This document shows positions 9,469-20,734 of a DNA stretch of 64,000 nucleotides, piece by piece. The stretch is taken from contig NC_080171.1 in the NCBI RefSeq assembly GCF_950295315.1, positions 92,303,516 to 92,367,515 of the forward strand, written 5' to 3'. The stretch's first letter is position 1. Every line of letters starts with the position of its first letter. Both the position numbers and the translations under genes were made by a program. This DNA is from Erinaceus europaeus. Its lineage: Eukaryota > Chordata > Mammalia > Eulipotyphla > Erinaceidae. The notes below the pieces were generated by a model. It saw nothing but the letters and a program-made list of their open reading frames with translations, had not been told where the DNA came from and made no database searches.

Positions 9469-11845
9469 CTGCCAGCTTCTATGAAGCCAACATCACCCTG
9501 ATACCAAAAGCAGACAGGGACACAACCAAAAAAGAAAACTACAGACCAATATCTCTGATGAACATAGATGCGAAAATATTGAACAAAATTCTAGCCAACC
9601 AGATACAGCAGTATATCAAAAAAATTGTTCATCATGACCAAGTGGGGTTTATCCCAGGCATGCAAGGTTGGTTTAATATACGTAAATCAATCAATGTGAT
9701 CCACCACATCAACAAAAGCAAGACCAAAAACCACATGGTCATATCAATAGATGCAGAGAAAGCCTTTGACAAAATACAACATCCCTTTATGATCAAAACA
9801 CTACAAAAAATAGGAATAGATGGAAAATTCCTGAAGATAGTGGAGTCTATATATAGCAAACCTACAGCCAACATCATACTCAATGGTGAAAAACTGGAAG
9901 CATTTCCCCTCAGATCAGGTACTAGACAGGGCTGCCCACTATCACCATTACTATTCAACATAGTGTTGGAAGTTCTTGCCATAGCAATCAGGCAGGAGCA
10001 AGGAATTAAAGGAATACAGATTGGAAGAGAAGAAGTCAAACTCTCCTTATTTGCAGATGACATGATAGTATACATGGAAAAACCTAAGGAATCTAGCAAG
10101 AAGCTTTTGGAAATCATCAGGCAATACAGTAATGTGTCAGGCTATAAAATTAACATTCAAAAGTCAGTGGCATTCCTCTATGCAAACACTAAGTTAGAAG
10201 AAATTGAAATCCAGAAATCAGTTCCTTTTTCTATAGCAACAAAAACAATAAAATATCTAGGAATAAACCTAACCAAAGAAGTGAAAGACTTGTATACTGA
10301 AAATTATGAGTCACTACTCAAAGAAATTGAAAAAGACACAAAGAAGTGGAAAGATATTCCATGCTCATGGGTTGGAAGAATTAACATCATCAAAATGAAT
10401 ATATTACCCAGAGCCATCTACAAATTTAATGCTATCCCCATCAAGATCCCAAGCACATTTTTTAGGAGAATAGAACAAATGCTACAAATGTTTATCTGGA
10501 ACCAGAAAAGACCTAGAATTGCCAAAACAATCTTGAGAAAAAAGAACAGAACCGGAGGCATCACACTGCCAGATCTCAAACTATATTATAGGGCCATTGT
10601 CATCAAAACTGCTTGGTACTGGAACATGAACAGACACACTGACCAGTGGAATAGAATTGAGAGCCCAGAAATGAGGCCCCACACCTATGGAGATCTAATC
10701 TTTGACAAAGGGGCCCAGAATATTATATGGGGGAAGCAGAGTCTCTTCAACAAATGGTGTTGGAAACAATGGGTTGAAACATGCAGAAGAATGAAGCTGA
10801 ATCATTGTATTTCACCAAATACAAAAGTAAATTCCAAGTGGATCAAGGACTTGGATGTTAGACCAGAAACTATCAGATACTTAGAGGAAAATATTGGAAG
10901 AACTTTTTTCCGCATAAATTTTAAAGACATTTTCAATGAAACGAATCCAATTACAAGGAAGACTAAGGCAAGTATAAACCTATGGGACTACATCAAATTA
11001 AAAAGCTTCTTCACAGCAAAAGAAACCACTACCCAAATCAAGAGACCCCTCACAGAATGGGAGAAGATCTTTACATGCCATACATCAGATAAGAGTTTAA
11101 TAACCAACATATATAAAGAGCTTACCAGACTCAACAACAAGACAACAAATAACCCCATCCAAAAATGGGGGGAGGAATTGGACAGAATATTCACCACAGA
11201 AGAGATCCAAAAGGCCGAGAAACACATGAAAAAATGCTCCAAGTCTCTGATTGTCAGAGAAATGCAAATCAAGACAACAATGAGATATCACTTCACTCCT
11301 GTGAGAATGTCACACATCAGAAAAGGTAACAGCAGCAAATGCTGGAGAGGGTGTGGGGTCAAAGGAACCCTCCTGCACTGCTGGTGGGAATGTCAATTGG
11401 TCCAACCTCTGTGGAGAACAGTCTGGAGAACTCTCAGAAGGCTAGAAATGGACCTACCCTATGACCCTGCAATTCCCCTCCTGGGGATATATCCTAAGGA
11501 ACCCAACACATCCATCCAAAAAGATCTGTGTACACATATGTTCTTGGCAGCACAATTTGTAATAGCCAAAACCTGGGAACAACCCAAGTGTCCAACAACA
11601 GATGAGTGGCTGAGCAAGTTGTAGTATATATACACAATGGAATACTACTCAGCTGTAAAAAATGGTGACTTCACCGTTTTCAGCCGATCTTGGATGGACC
11701 TTGAAAAAATCATGTTGAGTGAAATAAGTCAGAAACAGAAGGATGAATATGGGATGATCTCACTCTCAGGCCGAAGTTGAAAAACAAGATTAGAAAACAC
11801 AAGTCAAACCTGAAATGGAATTGGAGTATTAAAAAAAAAAAAAAA
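9469..11845 (+). mobile_element. L1 insertion, 5' truncated, early poly(A), perfect TSD
   Basis: A 15-bp TSD AAAATTGTGGGGAGA lies at 9454-9468 and 11846-11860. The insert starts inside ORF2 upstream of the polymerase core and ends with A18 or so after GGAATTGGAGTATT. That is well short of the usual 3' UTR end seen in the copy at 7455. The perfect TSD and open frame indicate a fairly recent insertion, in the same orientation as CNTRL. Confidence 0.97.
9471..11624 (+). pseudogene. L1 ORF2 fragment: reverse transcriptase and C-terminal domains
   Basis: About 717 codons are open from the truncation point, with the Met at 9558 as the first ATG. Reverse-transcriptase landmarks in order: [43 protein letters not shown], and the catalytic FADDMIVY at about 10050-10073. 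The Cys-rich C-terminal part follows ([18 protein letters not shown]). The N-terminal endonuclease is missing, and a TGG to TAG change at 11622-11624 (Trp in the copy at 7455) removes about 50 C-terminal residues. It is an immobile fragment, not a host gene. Confidence 0.96.
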
Positions 11846-11860
11846 AAAATTGTGGGGAGA

Positions 11861-12440
11861 ATGTCAGTTAACATCTGTCTATCTCATTGGGTCATAAACA
11901 TTTTGCTGTAATTGGTGAGGGGGGACTGGGTCATTTGAAAGATGCAGTCATGACACCTTCCTTACATTATGTTTCTCTTTAAAAAATAAGGGCATTTTCC
12001 TATATCATTATGATACCACTATTAGAAATCAGAAAATTAATGCCATGTAATAGCTGAGCCATATTCATACTTTTCCAGTTGTGCCGAAAATGTCTTTTAT
12101 AGGTGTTTTTGGGTGTGTGTGTGTGTGTTTGTATGTGTTTAGATACTAGACTGGTTGTCTTACAAATTGCCCACATTCTGTTGTTATCTATTTTTTTTTC
12201 CATATGACTTGTTTAATTTGATCCCTTATGCTCTGTATATACAGCATATGTGTGCATTTATGGTGTCTATATAATACAGTATTTTGTCTTTAACTGCATT
12301 TCATCATCTTAACTGTAGAGATTAAAAACTTTTCATTTGCTTTGTTTGGCATTCAGTTTTCCTCTTTAGTGAATTCTGTATTCATACTACTTGCCATTTT
12401 TTATCAGATTATCTGCTTTTTCTGTCATTTGTATAAATTC
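11861..12440. other. Unrecognised intron DNA with a short (TG)n
   Basis: Only a (TG)n run at about 12112-12129 and a T-run at the end stand out. Confidence 0.5.
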
Positions 12441-12698
12441 CTTTTTTTTTTTTTTTTTTTTTGGTTTTGGCCTCTATAGTTATCGCTGGAGCACTGTGAA
12501 CTCACTGCTCCTGGAGGCCATTTTTTCACTTTTATTGCGTAGGACAGAGAGAAATTGAAAGAGGAGGGGAATATAGAGAGGGACAGAGACAGAGACATGT
12601 ACAGACCTGCTCTGCTGGTTGTGAAGCATCTGCCCTATAGGTGGGGAGCCAGGGGCTCAATTGCGCTTAAACTGGGTGCTCCACTGCCTGCCCCCCCC
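12441..12698 (-). mobile_element. SINE-A, long form, 5' part eroded
   Basis: GGCCTCTATAGTTATCGCTGG begins it, and GGTGGGGAGCCAGGGGCTC lies near its end. The inverted head is shortened. Confidence 0.85.
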
Positions 12699-12699
12699 C

Positions 12700-12885
12700 A
12701 ATTTTATATTGGATAGAGACTGAGAGAAATAGAGAGGAAAGGAGTGGTAGGGAGAGACAGATACCCACAGCCCTGCTTCACCCCTTATGAAGCTTTCCCC
12801 CTGAAGGTGGGGACCGGGGGCTTGAACCCAGGTTCTTGCCCACTGTGATGTGTACACTCAACCAGGTGTGCCACCACCTGACCCC
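12700..12885 (-). mobile_element. SINE-B
   Basis: It abuts the SINE-A at 12441. CAGCCCTGCTTCACCCCTTA and CTCAACCAGGTGTGCCACCA are diagnostic. Confidence 0.9.
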
Positions 12886-12944
12886 CTAGAGTTAGGGTTT
12901 TAAATAAATAAATCAAATGATTCAAATACTAGGTGGTCTTTGAT

Positions 12945-13125
12945 TATCTTTTTATTTATTTGTTGGATAAAGACAGCCAGAAATCTAGAGGGTAGGTGGA
13001 GATAGAGAGGGAGAGTGACAGATACCTGCAACACTGCTTCACCACTCGCAAAACTTTCTCCCTGCAATGGGGGCTCGAACCCTGGTCCTTGCGAATTGTA
13101 ACATGTTCACTCAACCAGATGCACC
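12945..13125 (-). mobile_element. SINE-B
   Basis: ATTTGTTGGATAAAGACAGC and GCAACACTGCTTCACCACTC, ending TCAACCAGATGCACC. Confidence 0.88.
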
Positions 13126-13374
13126 CTAGGTGGTTTTTAACCACCACTGAGAAACTCTTCTTTAGAAATTCTTATCACAGGTTTCTTTTCTTTAGCCAGA
13201 ATAGTTTGATCTGATTAGTCAAGATTCCAAATAAATAAATGAAAACTGTTACATTTAATCATTTTAAAAAGAAAAGAAAAAAAAAAAAACAGGCCTCACT
13301 AAATCTGCATTATATGCTAACTAGTATGTATATATTTACTTGTTAGCACTCATTTGCTTTTTTCTCTCTCTCTA

Positions 13375-13532
13375 TTGCTTGGGCATAATACCTGTAAAAC
13401 AACTTCACCACTTGCGAAGTGACACCCCCCCCTTCCAGAGGTGGGGAGCCGGGGGCTGGAACCTGGATCCTGTGCAGGTCTTTGCGCTTCCTACTATGTG
13501 CACTTAACCTAGTGCACTGCCACCAAGCCCCA
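13375..13532 (-). mobile_element. SINE-A fragment
   Basis: Retains ACTTCACCACTTGCGAAGTG and GGTGGGGAGCCGGGGGCTG. The module and most of the CT block are lost. Confidence 0.75.
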
Positions 13533-13599
13533 GAAGTTTCCCTGTTCTTTATCCCTCTGGGAGTATGGTTTACTTAAATGGTCATTCTCTAGTTAGTAG

Positions 13600-13690
13600 A
13601 TCATTGTAAAATAGGGATAATGCTTTCTCTTACATGGTTTCTGTGAAGTTACAATGAAATAATTAATTAAAAAAACACAGTTGTTCCAAT
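13600..13690 (+). mobile_element. MIR fragment
   Basis: TTGTAAAATAGGGATAATGC, then TGTGAAGTTACAATGAAATAATT follow the MIR core order. Confidence 0.5.
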
Positions 13691-14017
13691 ATCTGGAAAA
13701 ATCTACTTCAAATCTTATCCTTCTTTCTTTGTTTTTTCTTCTTATGTTTTTGGAAACATTCAAGGAACTACACAGCTGTTTTCTTTGGAAGATGTATTGA
13801 TGGCTTACTGATATTTCTGATTATATCTAGTCAGAATTTTGTTTTCCATCCTTAATATCCATGACTTCTTTATACTGCTAATGAACAGTCTTGGTGTGAG
13901 GCCAGCAATGACTGGCCGGCATTTGGTTTGCAGTGCTCATGTTACCTATAATAACTTGCAGATGTTTCAGCAGCACAGTGAAAGTTTTGTGCTTAAACTT
14001 ACACTGAATTATTCCAG

Positions 14018-14194
14018 GAGGTTGCAGAGCTAGAAAGTGCCCTCCAGGAGCAGTATGAGGCAAATGCATCTCTGCAGCAGGCCCAGGGAGATCTCAGTGC
14101 CTATGAGGCTGAACTAGAGGCTCAGCTTAAAATAAGGGATGCTGAAGCCAGCCAGCTCAAGGAAGATTTGGAAAAACTTCGAAGGCTCAGCCAG
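14018..14194 (+). CDS. CNTRL: CNTRL exon w3
   Basis: The acceptor is TGAATTATTCCAG and the donor CCAG|GTAAGC. The 59 codons are phase 0 to 0. It runs from EVAELESALQEQY to EKLRRLSQ, residues 126-184. It follows the longest intron here (9.3 kb), which holds both L1 insertions. The coiled coil continues without a break. Confidence 0.95.
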
Positions 14195-14344
14195 GTAAGC
14201 TAGCGTATGAATCCATATCAAAACCTAGTAGTCTGTGGCCTTAACATACTAGCCTTCTTTTGTTCATCTAAGATTAAACTCTTGAGTAAAATGTATATGA
14301 AGTGATGAAAACTTCATATTTTTAGAGTTACACATTCTGAATGC

Positions 14345-14510
14345 ACCTACTACACTTCTTTGAACTTGGGGAATTACTTCATGATTCCAAATCTCTAAAA
14401 ATGTTTTCTCAGCTGTAAATTGGGATATGGTAAGGATGAATGAAATAATGGATATAAAAAACGCTTAACAATTGGTAATCAATGAATTCTAGTTTTCTTT
14501 GCTCAAAACA
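14345..14510 (+). mobile_element. MIR fragment
   Basis: CTTGGGGAATTACTTCATG, TTTTCTCAGCTGTAAATTGG and AAATAATGGATATAAAAAACG match the order of MIR (GGGCAAGTTACTTAACC, CATCTGTAAAATGGGG, ATGAGATAATGTATG). Confidence 0.6.
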
Positions 14511-15040
14511 ACTTTCAAAGACACCTTTTAAGTCTGTATTACATTTTATTTCACTTTTTCATATTTTGGTTGAATAAAATACGAATTTAAAGTGAACTTA
14601 CACATTAGAAAAACAGTTACTCATTCATTATTGACTAGTTATTAAGGTCAGGTATCATGGGTGTTTCAGGGAGTGGTACAGACATGGTCACTATCCTTGT
14701 GAAGGTAAAAGTTTAGTAGGTGAATCAGTTATAGGAGAAAGAAAAAGAAACAAATTTCTGTGGCAGAGGAGGAGTAACCAGGGGAAACTGCCATACAGAA
14801 ATGATTGTTCAGTTAAGACTTGAAAGAAGAGTAGGATTTGGCCAGAGGAAACAGGGATGAAAGGGCAGAAGATATGAGTATTCTAGGTTTCTTTCCCTAG
14901 GAGAGAGAGCACAGGGCTTTGGAAGTGCTGAACATATGCCTAAAGTGTTTCAAGAGCAAGGAAAAAGTAGTGAAAGAAAAGACTAAAGAGGAAGGCTGAG
15001 GCTCATTATAGTGTATTCTTTGTGAGATTAGAAAATACAA
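14511..15040. other. Intron DNA, possible old interspersed repeat
   Basis: About 14640-14990 has the purine-rich texture of an ancient element (AGGAAACAGGGATGAAAGG), but I cannot assign it. Confidence 0.35.
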
Positions 15041-15044
15041 TTTT

Positions 15045-15345
15045 GGGAATCGGGCAGTAGCACAGCAGGTTAACCACATGTGTGAAGCTCAAGGACCGGC
15101 ATAAGGATCCTGGTTCAAGCCCCTGGCTTCCCACCTGCAGTAGGATCACTTCACAGGCAGTGAAGCAGGTCTGCAGGTGTCTTTCTCTCCCCATTTCTGT
15201 CTTCCCCTCCTCTCTCCATTTCTCTCTGTCCTATCTAACAAGGATGACATGAATAACAACAACAGTAATAACTACAACAACAATAAAAAAACCAACAAGG
15301 GCAACAAAAAGGAAAATAAATAAATAAATATAAAAAATTTTTTAA
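15045..15345 (+). mobile_element. SINE-A, short form
   Basis: GGGCAGTAGCACAGCAGGTT, GGTTCAAGCCCCTGGCTTCC, then AAGGGCAACAAAAAGG and (AAAT)n. Confidence 0.92.
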
Positions 15346-15864
15346 AAAAGGAAAGAAAACACAATTTTATCTAGCTATTGCCAAAGAGCCCACCATGACC
15401 TTCCTCCTTGACCTACTAACAATCTGGGTGCAAGACTCTACTTTGATTTTCCTATAGCCTGTGAATAGTTAAAGCATTTTTCATGTGTCGGACAATGAAG
15501 TATTTAGGTTGTTCATCTCCACCACCAGACCTAGAGGAGCACAGTGAATACTTGCATTATATGTGCCTCTCTGTTTTCACAGTGTCTGGTACTTTCTAGT
15601 TAAAGTGAAATAAAATAAGGTAGTTTGAACCTTAGAAATACATGTAAGACAGCATTCATATGATTAGAAAAGGAAGTAGAAGTTTTTTTTTCCTCCAGAG
15701 CAATAATTATGTTGATTTTTTAATTCCTTATCTGTTAGCAAATGACCACTTGGCATTGACCAGATTGTACCAAATCTTACAGTAGTATAGTTGTAAGAGT
15801 ACAGACAATAGAGGTTGGAGGAAACAATTAAAATGATAGTTGTATATTGTGTAAATAATAGCAA
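15346..15864. other. Unrecognised intron DNA
   Basis: No family recognised, and no coding signal. Confidence 0.5.
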
Positions 15865-16155
15865 TTTTTTTCCACCAGGGTTATCACTAGGGCTTAGTGA
15901 TTGCATGACAACTCCACCACTCCTGGGGGCCCTTTCTTTCCTTCTGCTTCTCCTTCCCCTTTTCCCTTTCCTTTCCTTTACTCTGCCTCTCTTTTCTCAT
16001 CCTTTTTCATTCTTCTTTGATATAGGCAGAAAGAAATAGAAGGGAAGGTGGGGAAACAGAATGTGAGAGATAGAGGCACTCACTTGAAGCCAGGTCTTTG
16101 CATATAGTAATATGAGTGCTCTACCAGGTGTGCCACCACCTGCCGCTGCCCCAAA
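15865..16155 (-). mobile_element. SINE-A variant, diverged
   Basis: CCACCAGGGTTATCACTAGGG at its module end and CTCTACCAGGTGTGCCACCA at the other. The middle is a long CT-rich expansion. Confidence 0.75.
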
Positions 16156-16461
16156 GTGTTTAAGCCAGCCCTAACTAGCTCAGAATGTGTTGTCTTTTTT
16201 TTTTTCCTTATAAGTCTTGAAAAAAAATATTAAAATGGCCTAGTCTTTTCACTGGGTACTAAAAAGGAAACTTTCTTGGCATCAGAACTCCCAGGACTGG
16301 CCTTCAAACCAGAAGAGAGATGGGTCATAGTGAATCTTCTTTTGTCTGACCTGTAAACCACATTTAGCAAGAAAATGTATGCATATATAAATTTTATGTC
16401 CTTTTAGATCATAAATTATTGCTACTTATGTTTTTATTATTATTGTTTTCCACAATAATAG

Positions 16462-16596
16462 TTAGAACAGTCAGCCCTTCAAGCAGAACTTGTGAAGGAA
16501 AAGCAAGCCCTCCAGAATGCCCTTGGAGAAGCCCGGCTCTCAGAAGAAAAAGAGCAAGAAAATAGTGAGCTCCGTACACAACTTAAGCAACTGCAG
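16462..16596 (+). CDS. CNTRL: CNTRL exon w4
   Basis: The acceptor CACAATAATAG has a pyrimidine-poor final stretch, with T-runs further upstream. The donor is CTGCAG|GTAAGA. The 45 codons, residues 185-229, run from LEQSALQAELVKEK to LRTQLKQLQ. It is an in-frame cassette (135 nt), so skipping would keep the frame. Confidence 0.94.
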
Positions 16597-16857
16597 GTAA
16601 GATCTGTTGGGTTGGAATATATTCTTGCTTAGATGTTGATATCTCTAGTAAAATTTAATAATCTGCTCTAACACTTGGTAAGCATCTTGAATTAGAAAAG
16701 AAGGAATTCTGGATGGGGTAGTCCCATAGCCTCTGTTCACTTTGAGCCCGTCTTTTTTACAATTAATATTATGCATATCCTTTCTGTTGTTATGATGCAA
16801 AGAGATGGAGGCGGGATCCATAGTAAGTAGTCACTACTATGTAAAATTATGAGTGAT

Positions 16858-17122
16858 GGGAGTTGGGCGGTAGCACAGCAGGTTAAGCGCAAGGACTGGC
16901 GTAAGGATCCTGGTTCAATCCCCCGGCTCCCCACCCGCAGGGGAGTCACTTCACAGGCAATGAAGCAGGTCTTCAGGTGTCTATCTTTCTCTTCCCCTCT
17001 CTGTCTTCCCCAACTCTCTCCATTTCTCTCTGTCCTAGCCAACAACAATGTCATCAATAACTACAACAATAAAACAACAAGGGCAACAAAAGGGAATGAA
17101 TGAATAAATAAATAAATATGAG
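16858..17122 (+). mobile_element. SINE-A, short form
   Basis: GGGCGGTAGCACAGCAGGTT, GGTTCAATCCCCCGGCTCC, AAGGGCAACAAAAGGGAATG, (AAAT)n tail. Confidence 0.93.
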
Positions 17123-17244
17123 TAAAAAAAATACCCTGTGTTCTTCCTAGTAATAAATTTGTCACCATATTGAGCTTAAATAATCAAATAGGTGCTCCCC
17201 CCTGAACTATCTTTGTAATTACCTAGGAATTTAATGAGAGTAGG

Positions 17245-17398
17245 TTGCAGTAGAATTGTTGTTATTATTATTACTATTATTGATTTACAAAATTATAAGA
17301 CAAGAGGGTATAATTCCATGTTGTTCCCACCACCAGAGTTCTGTATTCTCATTCCCTTCCAGTGGAAACTGCAATATCAAGGTCACAGATATGGGTTA

Positions 17399-17444
<46 letters not shown>

Positions 17445-17480
17445 TATATGTATATTATGAAGATGCCCATTTTTTTTCTG
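17245..17480 (-). mobile_element. Element H with internal (TA)n
   Basis: TTGTTCCCACCACCAGAGTT, CCCTTCCAGTGGAAACTGCA and AAGATGCCCATTTTTTTTCTG are shared with the copy at 53752. A (TA)n tract at about 17403-17450 interrupts it. Confidence 0.65.
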
Positions 17481-17509
17481 TGGCCCTGCCTTCACTTCCT
17501 TTCTTTTTT

Positions 17510-17722
17510 AATTTTTAAAAAATTTTTTATTCTTTATTTTATTTATTGGATAGAGACAGCCAGAAATCTAGATGGAAGGGGGTGATAGAGAGGGAGAGAC
17601 AGAAAGACGCCTGCAACATTGCTTCACCACTTACAAAGCTTTCCTCCTACAGGTGGGGACTGGGAGCTCAATGCGCATTGTCACATGTATGCTCAACCAG
17701 GTGCACCACCACCTGGTCCCTT
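17510..17722 (-). mobile_element. SINE-B
   Basis: TATTGGATAGAGACAGCCAG, CAACATTGCTTCACCACTTA and GCTCAACCAGGTGCACCACC. Confidence 0.9.
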
Positions 17723-17737
17723 CACTTCTTTTCTAAG

Positions 17738-17909
17738 TGACACCTACACCTATTACCTACACCTACACCTATTACCTACACCTACACCTACACCTACACC
17801 TATTACCTACACCTACACCTACACCTATTACCTACACCTACACCTACACCTATTACCTACACCTACACCTACACCTACACCTACACCTATTACCTACACC
17901 TACTTCCAG
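17738..17909. repeat. (ACCTAC)n minisatellite with ATT-spaced blocks
   Basis: Runs of 2-6 CACCTA hexamers are punctuated by six CACCTATTAC joints, giving irregular higher-order blocks. No stop arises in either of two frames, which creates false Thr-Pro/Tyr and Leu-His ORFs. It sits directly behind the 5' end of a SINE-B. Confidence 0.95.
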
Positions 17910-18034
17910 GTGTCCTTCCTTTTCTCTCTCAGATAAGTGAATTAGGGCCTGACTTCCTGTGGTGTTTTCCAGATTTGCTTTATCCTTTAGAGTGATAGCA
18001 TAAAAACAAAGATTGCTGGTGACACACATTTCAG

Positions 18035-18207
18035 GTCCTGGTGGAATTGGGAGAAGTGGGAAATAGGGAGAAAGAAAGACACCTGCAGCAGTGCTCCACT
18101 GCTGGTGAAGTTTCCCCCCCTGCAGAGCGGAGTTAGGGGCTTGAACCTCAGTCCTTGTACATGGTAATATGTGTGTTCAACCAGGTGTAACACCACCTGG
18201 CTCCCCT
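18035..18207 (-). mobile_element. SINE-B
   Basis: CACCTGCAGCAGTGCTCCAC and TTCAACCAGGTGTAACACCA, an older copy. Confidence 0.8.
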
Positions 18208-18309
18208 TTGTTTTTTATATATATATATTTTTTTTTTGCTTTGTTATATTTTTTAATAAATAGATCTTCACAAAATAATTCTGAACTTATTATTTCTTTT
18301 TCTTTTTTA

Positions 18310-18455
18310 AGATTTTATTTATTTATTCATGAGAAATATAGGAGAGAGAGAAAGAACCAGACATCACTCTGGTACATGTGCTGCCAGGGATCGAACTCAG
18401 GACTTCGTGCTTGAGAGTCCAATGCTTTAGTCACTGCACCACCTCCCGGACCACT
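18310..18455 (-). mobile_element. SINE-D
   Basis: AGATTTTATTTATTTATTCA, CAGACATCACTCTGGTACAT and CACCACCTCCCGGACCAC. Confidence 0.9.
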
Positions 18456-18819
18456 GAACTTACCATTTCTATATATGTTTACATAGTCCTAGCAGTGTTA
18501 TCAATGGATGTTCTATTGCTTCCCATGCTTTAGATGTTCTGGTTGTGTCCCCATTGTATTGATTAAGATGTTACTGTGTCACATATGGAGAATTATTAAG
18601 ATTCCAGTTAGTTTGTGTCCATATGTATTTTTGTTTACATCACACCAGGAGACATATACTGCCTAGTTGTGTCTTTTGTGACTTCAGATTGATCAGTAGA
18701 TTGAGCTGTTATCAACCTGAATGAAAAAGATTTTTAGAAATTGGTTAAGGGGATTAGATAAAACCATCATTTGCCTAGTAATGTGGATATATGATTTTAA
18801 TGTTATTTTGGCTATTTTT
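18456..18819. other. Intron DNA resembling a decayed L1 end
   Basis: GCAGTGTTATCAATGGATGTTC and nearby text have the flavour of old L1 3' DNA, but too little remains to assign. Confidence 0.3.
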
Positions 18820-18930
18820 ACAGGTTTATTAAGGATAGAAACCAGAGCATCACTCTGGCACAGGTGATGATAGGGGTCAAACTTAAGGCTTCTTGCTCAT
18901 AAGTCTCAAGCTTTATCCACACTGTTTTGG
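18820..18930 (-). mobile_element. SINE-D, degenerate
   Basis: AACCAGAGCATCACTCTGGC and ATAGGGGTCAAACTTAAGGC lie 35 bp before exon w5. Confidence 0.65.
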
Positions 18931-18963
18931 TTAACTTTTACTTCCCCTTATCCCTTTTAATAG

Positions 18964-19109
18964 GATGACAATACTCTGTTAAAACAACAGCTTAAAGACT
19001 TCCAAAACCACCGTTACAATGTGGTTGATGGCTTGATTCGTCCAGAAGAAGTGGCAGCTCGTGTGGATGAACTAAGGAGAAAGCTGAAGTCAGGAGCTAG
19101 AGAAATGAG
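18964..19109 (+). CDS. CNTRL: CNTRL exon w5
   Basis: The acceptor is CCCTTTTAATAG and the donor ATGAG|GTAAGA. It enters in phase 0 and leaves with 2 nt. It starts DDNTLLKQQLKDFQNH and ends KSGAREM, residues 230-277. The motif VVDGLIRPEEVAARVDELRRKL matches human centriolin closely. Confidence 0.95.
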
Positions 19110-19225
19110 GTAAGAAAAAATAGAGACCTCCAAGTACAAAGTGAACTGAGTTGTGAATGTGTGTGGGTCAATGATAAACTCCAGTAACTGTTAATAGTCA
19201 ATTTATTTCATAAAAGTTCCTCTTG

Positions 19226-19500
19226 GGAGTCGGGCGGTAGTGTAGCGGGGTAAGCACACGTGGCACAAAGCGCAAGGACCCGTGTAAGGATCCCGGTTCG
19301 AGCCCCTGGCTCCCCACTTGCAGGGGGTCACTTCACAGGCGGTGAAGCAGGTCTGCAGGTGTCTGTCTTTCACTCCCCCTCTCTGTCTTCCCCTCCTCTC
19401 TCCATTTCTCTCTGTCCTAGCCAACAGCAATGACATCAATAACAACAACAATAAAAAAAACAAGGGCAACAAAAGAGAATAAATAAATAAAATATTTTTT
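19226..19500 (+). mobile_element. SINE-A, short form
   Basis: GGGCGGTAGTGTAGCGGGGT, GGTTCGAGCCCCTGGCTCC, ACAAGGGCAACAAAAGAG, (AAAT)n. Confidence 0.94.
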
Positions 19501-19518
19501 TAAAAAGCTCCTCTTACA

Positions 19519-19807
19519 GGAGTCGTGTGGTAGCACAGTGGGTTAAGTGCACATGATGCAAAGCGCAAGGACCAGCATAAAGATCCCGGTTCGAGCCCCT
19601 GGCTTCCCACCTGCAGGGGGGTCGCTTCACAAGCAGTGAAACAGGTCTGCAGGTGTCTGTCTTTCTCTTCCCCCTCTCTGTCTTCCCCTCCTTTCTCGAT
19701 TTCTCTCTGTCGTATCCAACAACAATGACATCAATAACAACAGCAATAATAATTATAACAATAAAACGACAAGGGCAACAAAAGGGAATAAATAAATAAA
19801 TATGAAA
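19519..19807 (+). mobile_element. SINE-A, short form, head-to-tail with the previous copy
   Basis: GTGTGGTAGCACAGTGGGTT, GGTTCGAGCCCCTGGCTTCC, ACGACAAGGGCAACAAAAGG. The spacer to the copy at 19226 repeats CTCCTCTTA/GTTCCTCTT, consistent with insertion next to its predecessor. Confidence 0.94.
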
Positions 19808-19929
19808 AAAAGTTTCTCTTCTATATTCTCATCATGGAGATAAAAGATTGCTTGTTTGTCACTAATTTTTTTTTGCATTTTATATCTCTTACAGTTTTTG
19901 GTACCACTTAATTTTTTAAAATACAAAGT

Positions 19930-20153
19930 GTGTTTTTTTAGATTTTTTTATTATCTTTAGTTATTATTGGATAGAGACAGTCAGAAATCAAGATGGAAGG
20001 GGAAGATAGAGAGGGAGAGAGACAGAGAGACACCTGCAGCCCTGCTTCACCACTCATGAAGCTTCCCCCTATAGGTGGGTACTGGAGACTTGAACCTAGG
20101 TCCTTGTGCACTGTAACACATGTTCTCAACCAGGTATGCCACCACCCGGTCCC
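19930..20153 (-). mobile_element. SINE-B
   Basis: TTATTGGATAGAGACAGTCAG, CAGCCCTGCTTCACCACTCA and CAACCAGGTATGCCACCACC. Confidence 0.9.
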
Positions 20154-20526
20154 TAAAATAGAAAGGTTTTAAGAATAGCTGTTTCTTGAAAATTCATTGA
20201 ATATGATCAGGAAGAAGCATTACATTATGCATGTTAATGGAAATCAAGTATGAAAAGAAAACTGAGGCTACTTTCAATACATGAACAGGACATTGATTCT
20301 TTGAGCAAGCATTGTTAGTCTAATAGGAGCCTGTGTTTTCTGGGTAACAATAGTCATAAAATGATGATTTACACTTAGGAGATGCTCACTAAGTTGCTAT
20401 GGATTGAGACCATTTCCACCCCACAAAACTCTTTATTTTTGTTCTAGTGTTAGCTACATATTTATACCCAGCATTCAGCACCAAAAGTAAAATGACAGAT
20501 TTTATCATTTTTTTCCCTCTTACCAG

Positions 20527-20734
20527 AATTCATAGTCCTTCTGATGTCTTGGGGAGAAGTCTTGCTGATCTGCAGAAACAACTCGGTGAAATCCTTGCAC
20601 GTTCCCACTGGGAAAGAGAAGAAGCACAAGTTAGAGAGCGAAAGCTCCAAGAAGAAATGACTCTGCAGCAAGAAAAGCTGGCAAATGGACAAGAAGAATT
20701 CAGGCAGGCCTGTGAGAGAGCCCTTGAAGCAAGA
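20527..20734 (+). CDS. CNTRL: CNTRL exon w6
   Basis: The acceptor is TTTCCCTCTTACCAG and the donor AAGA|GTAAGA. It runs from RIHSPSDVLGRSLADL to CERALEAR, residues 278-347. The IHSPSDVLG segment is the only non-helical-looking stretch and carries Ser-Pro. If the donor were missed, the frame would stay open for about 57 further codons into the intron. Confidence 0.95.

Noticed and set aside
17619..17940. Open frames rich in Thr-Pro/Tyr or Leu-His
   Set aside because: They are translations of the CACCTA minisatellite and flanking SINE-B, with no splice or promoter context.
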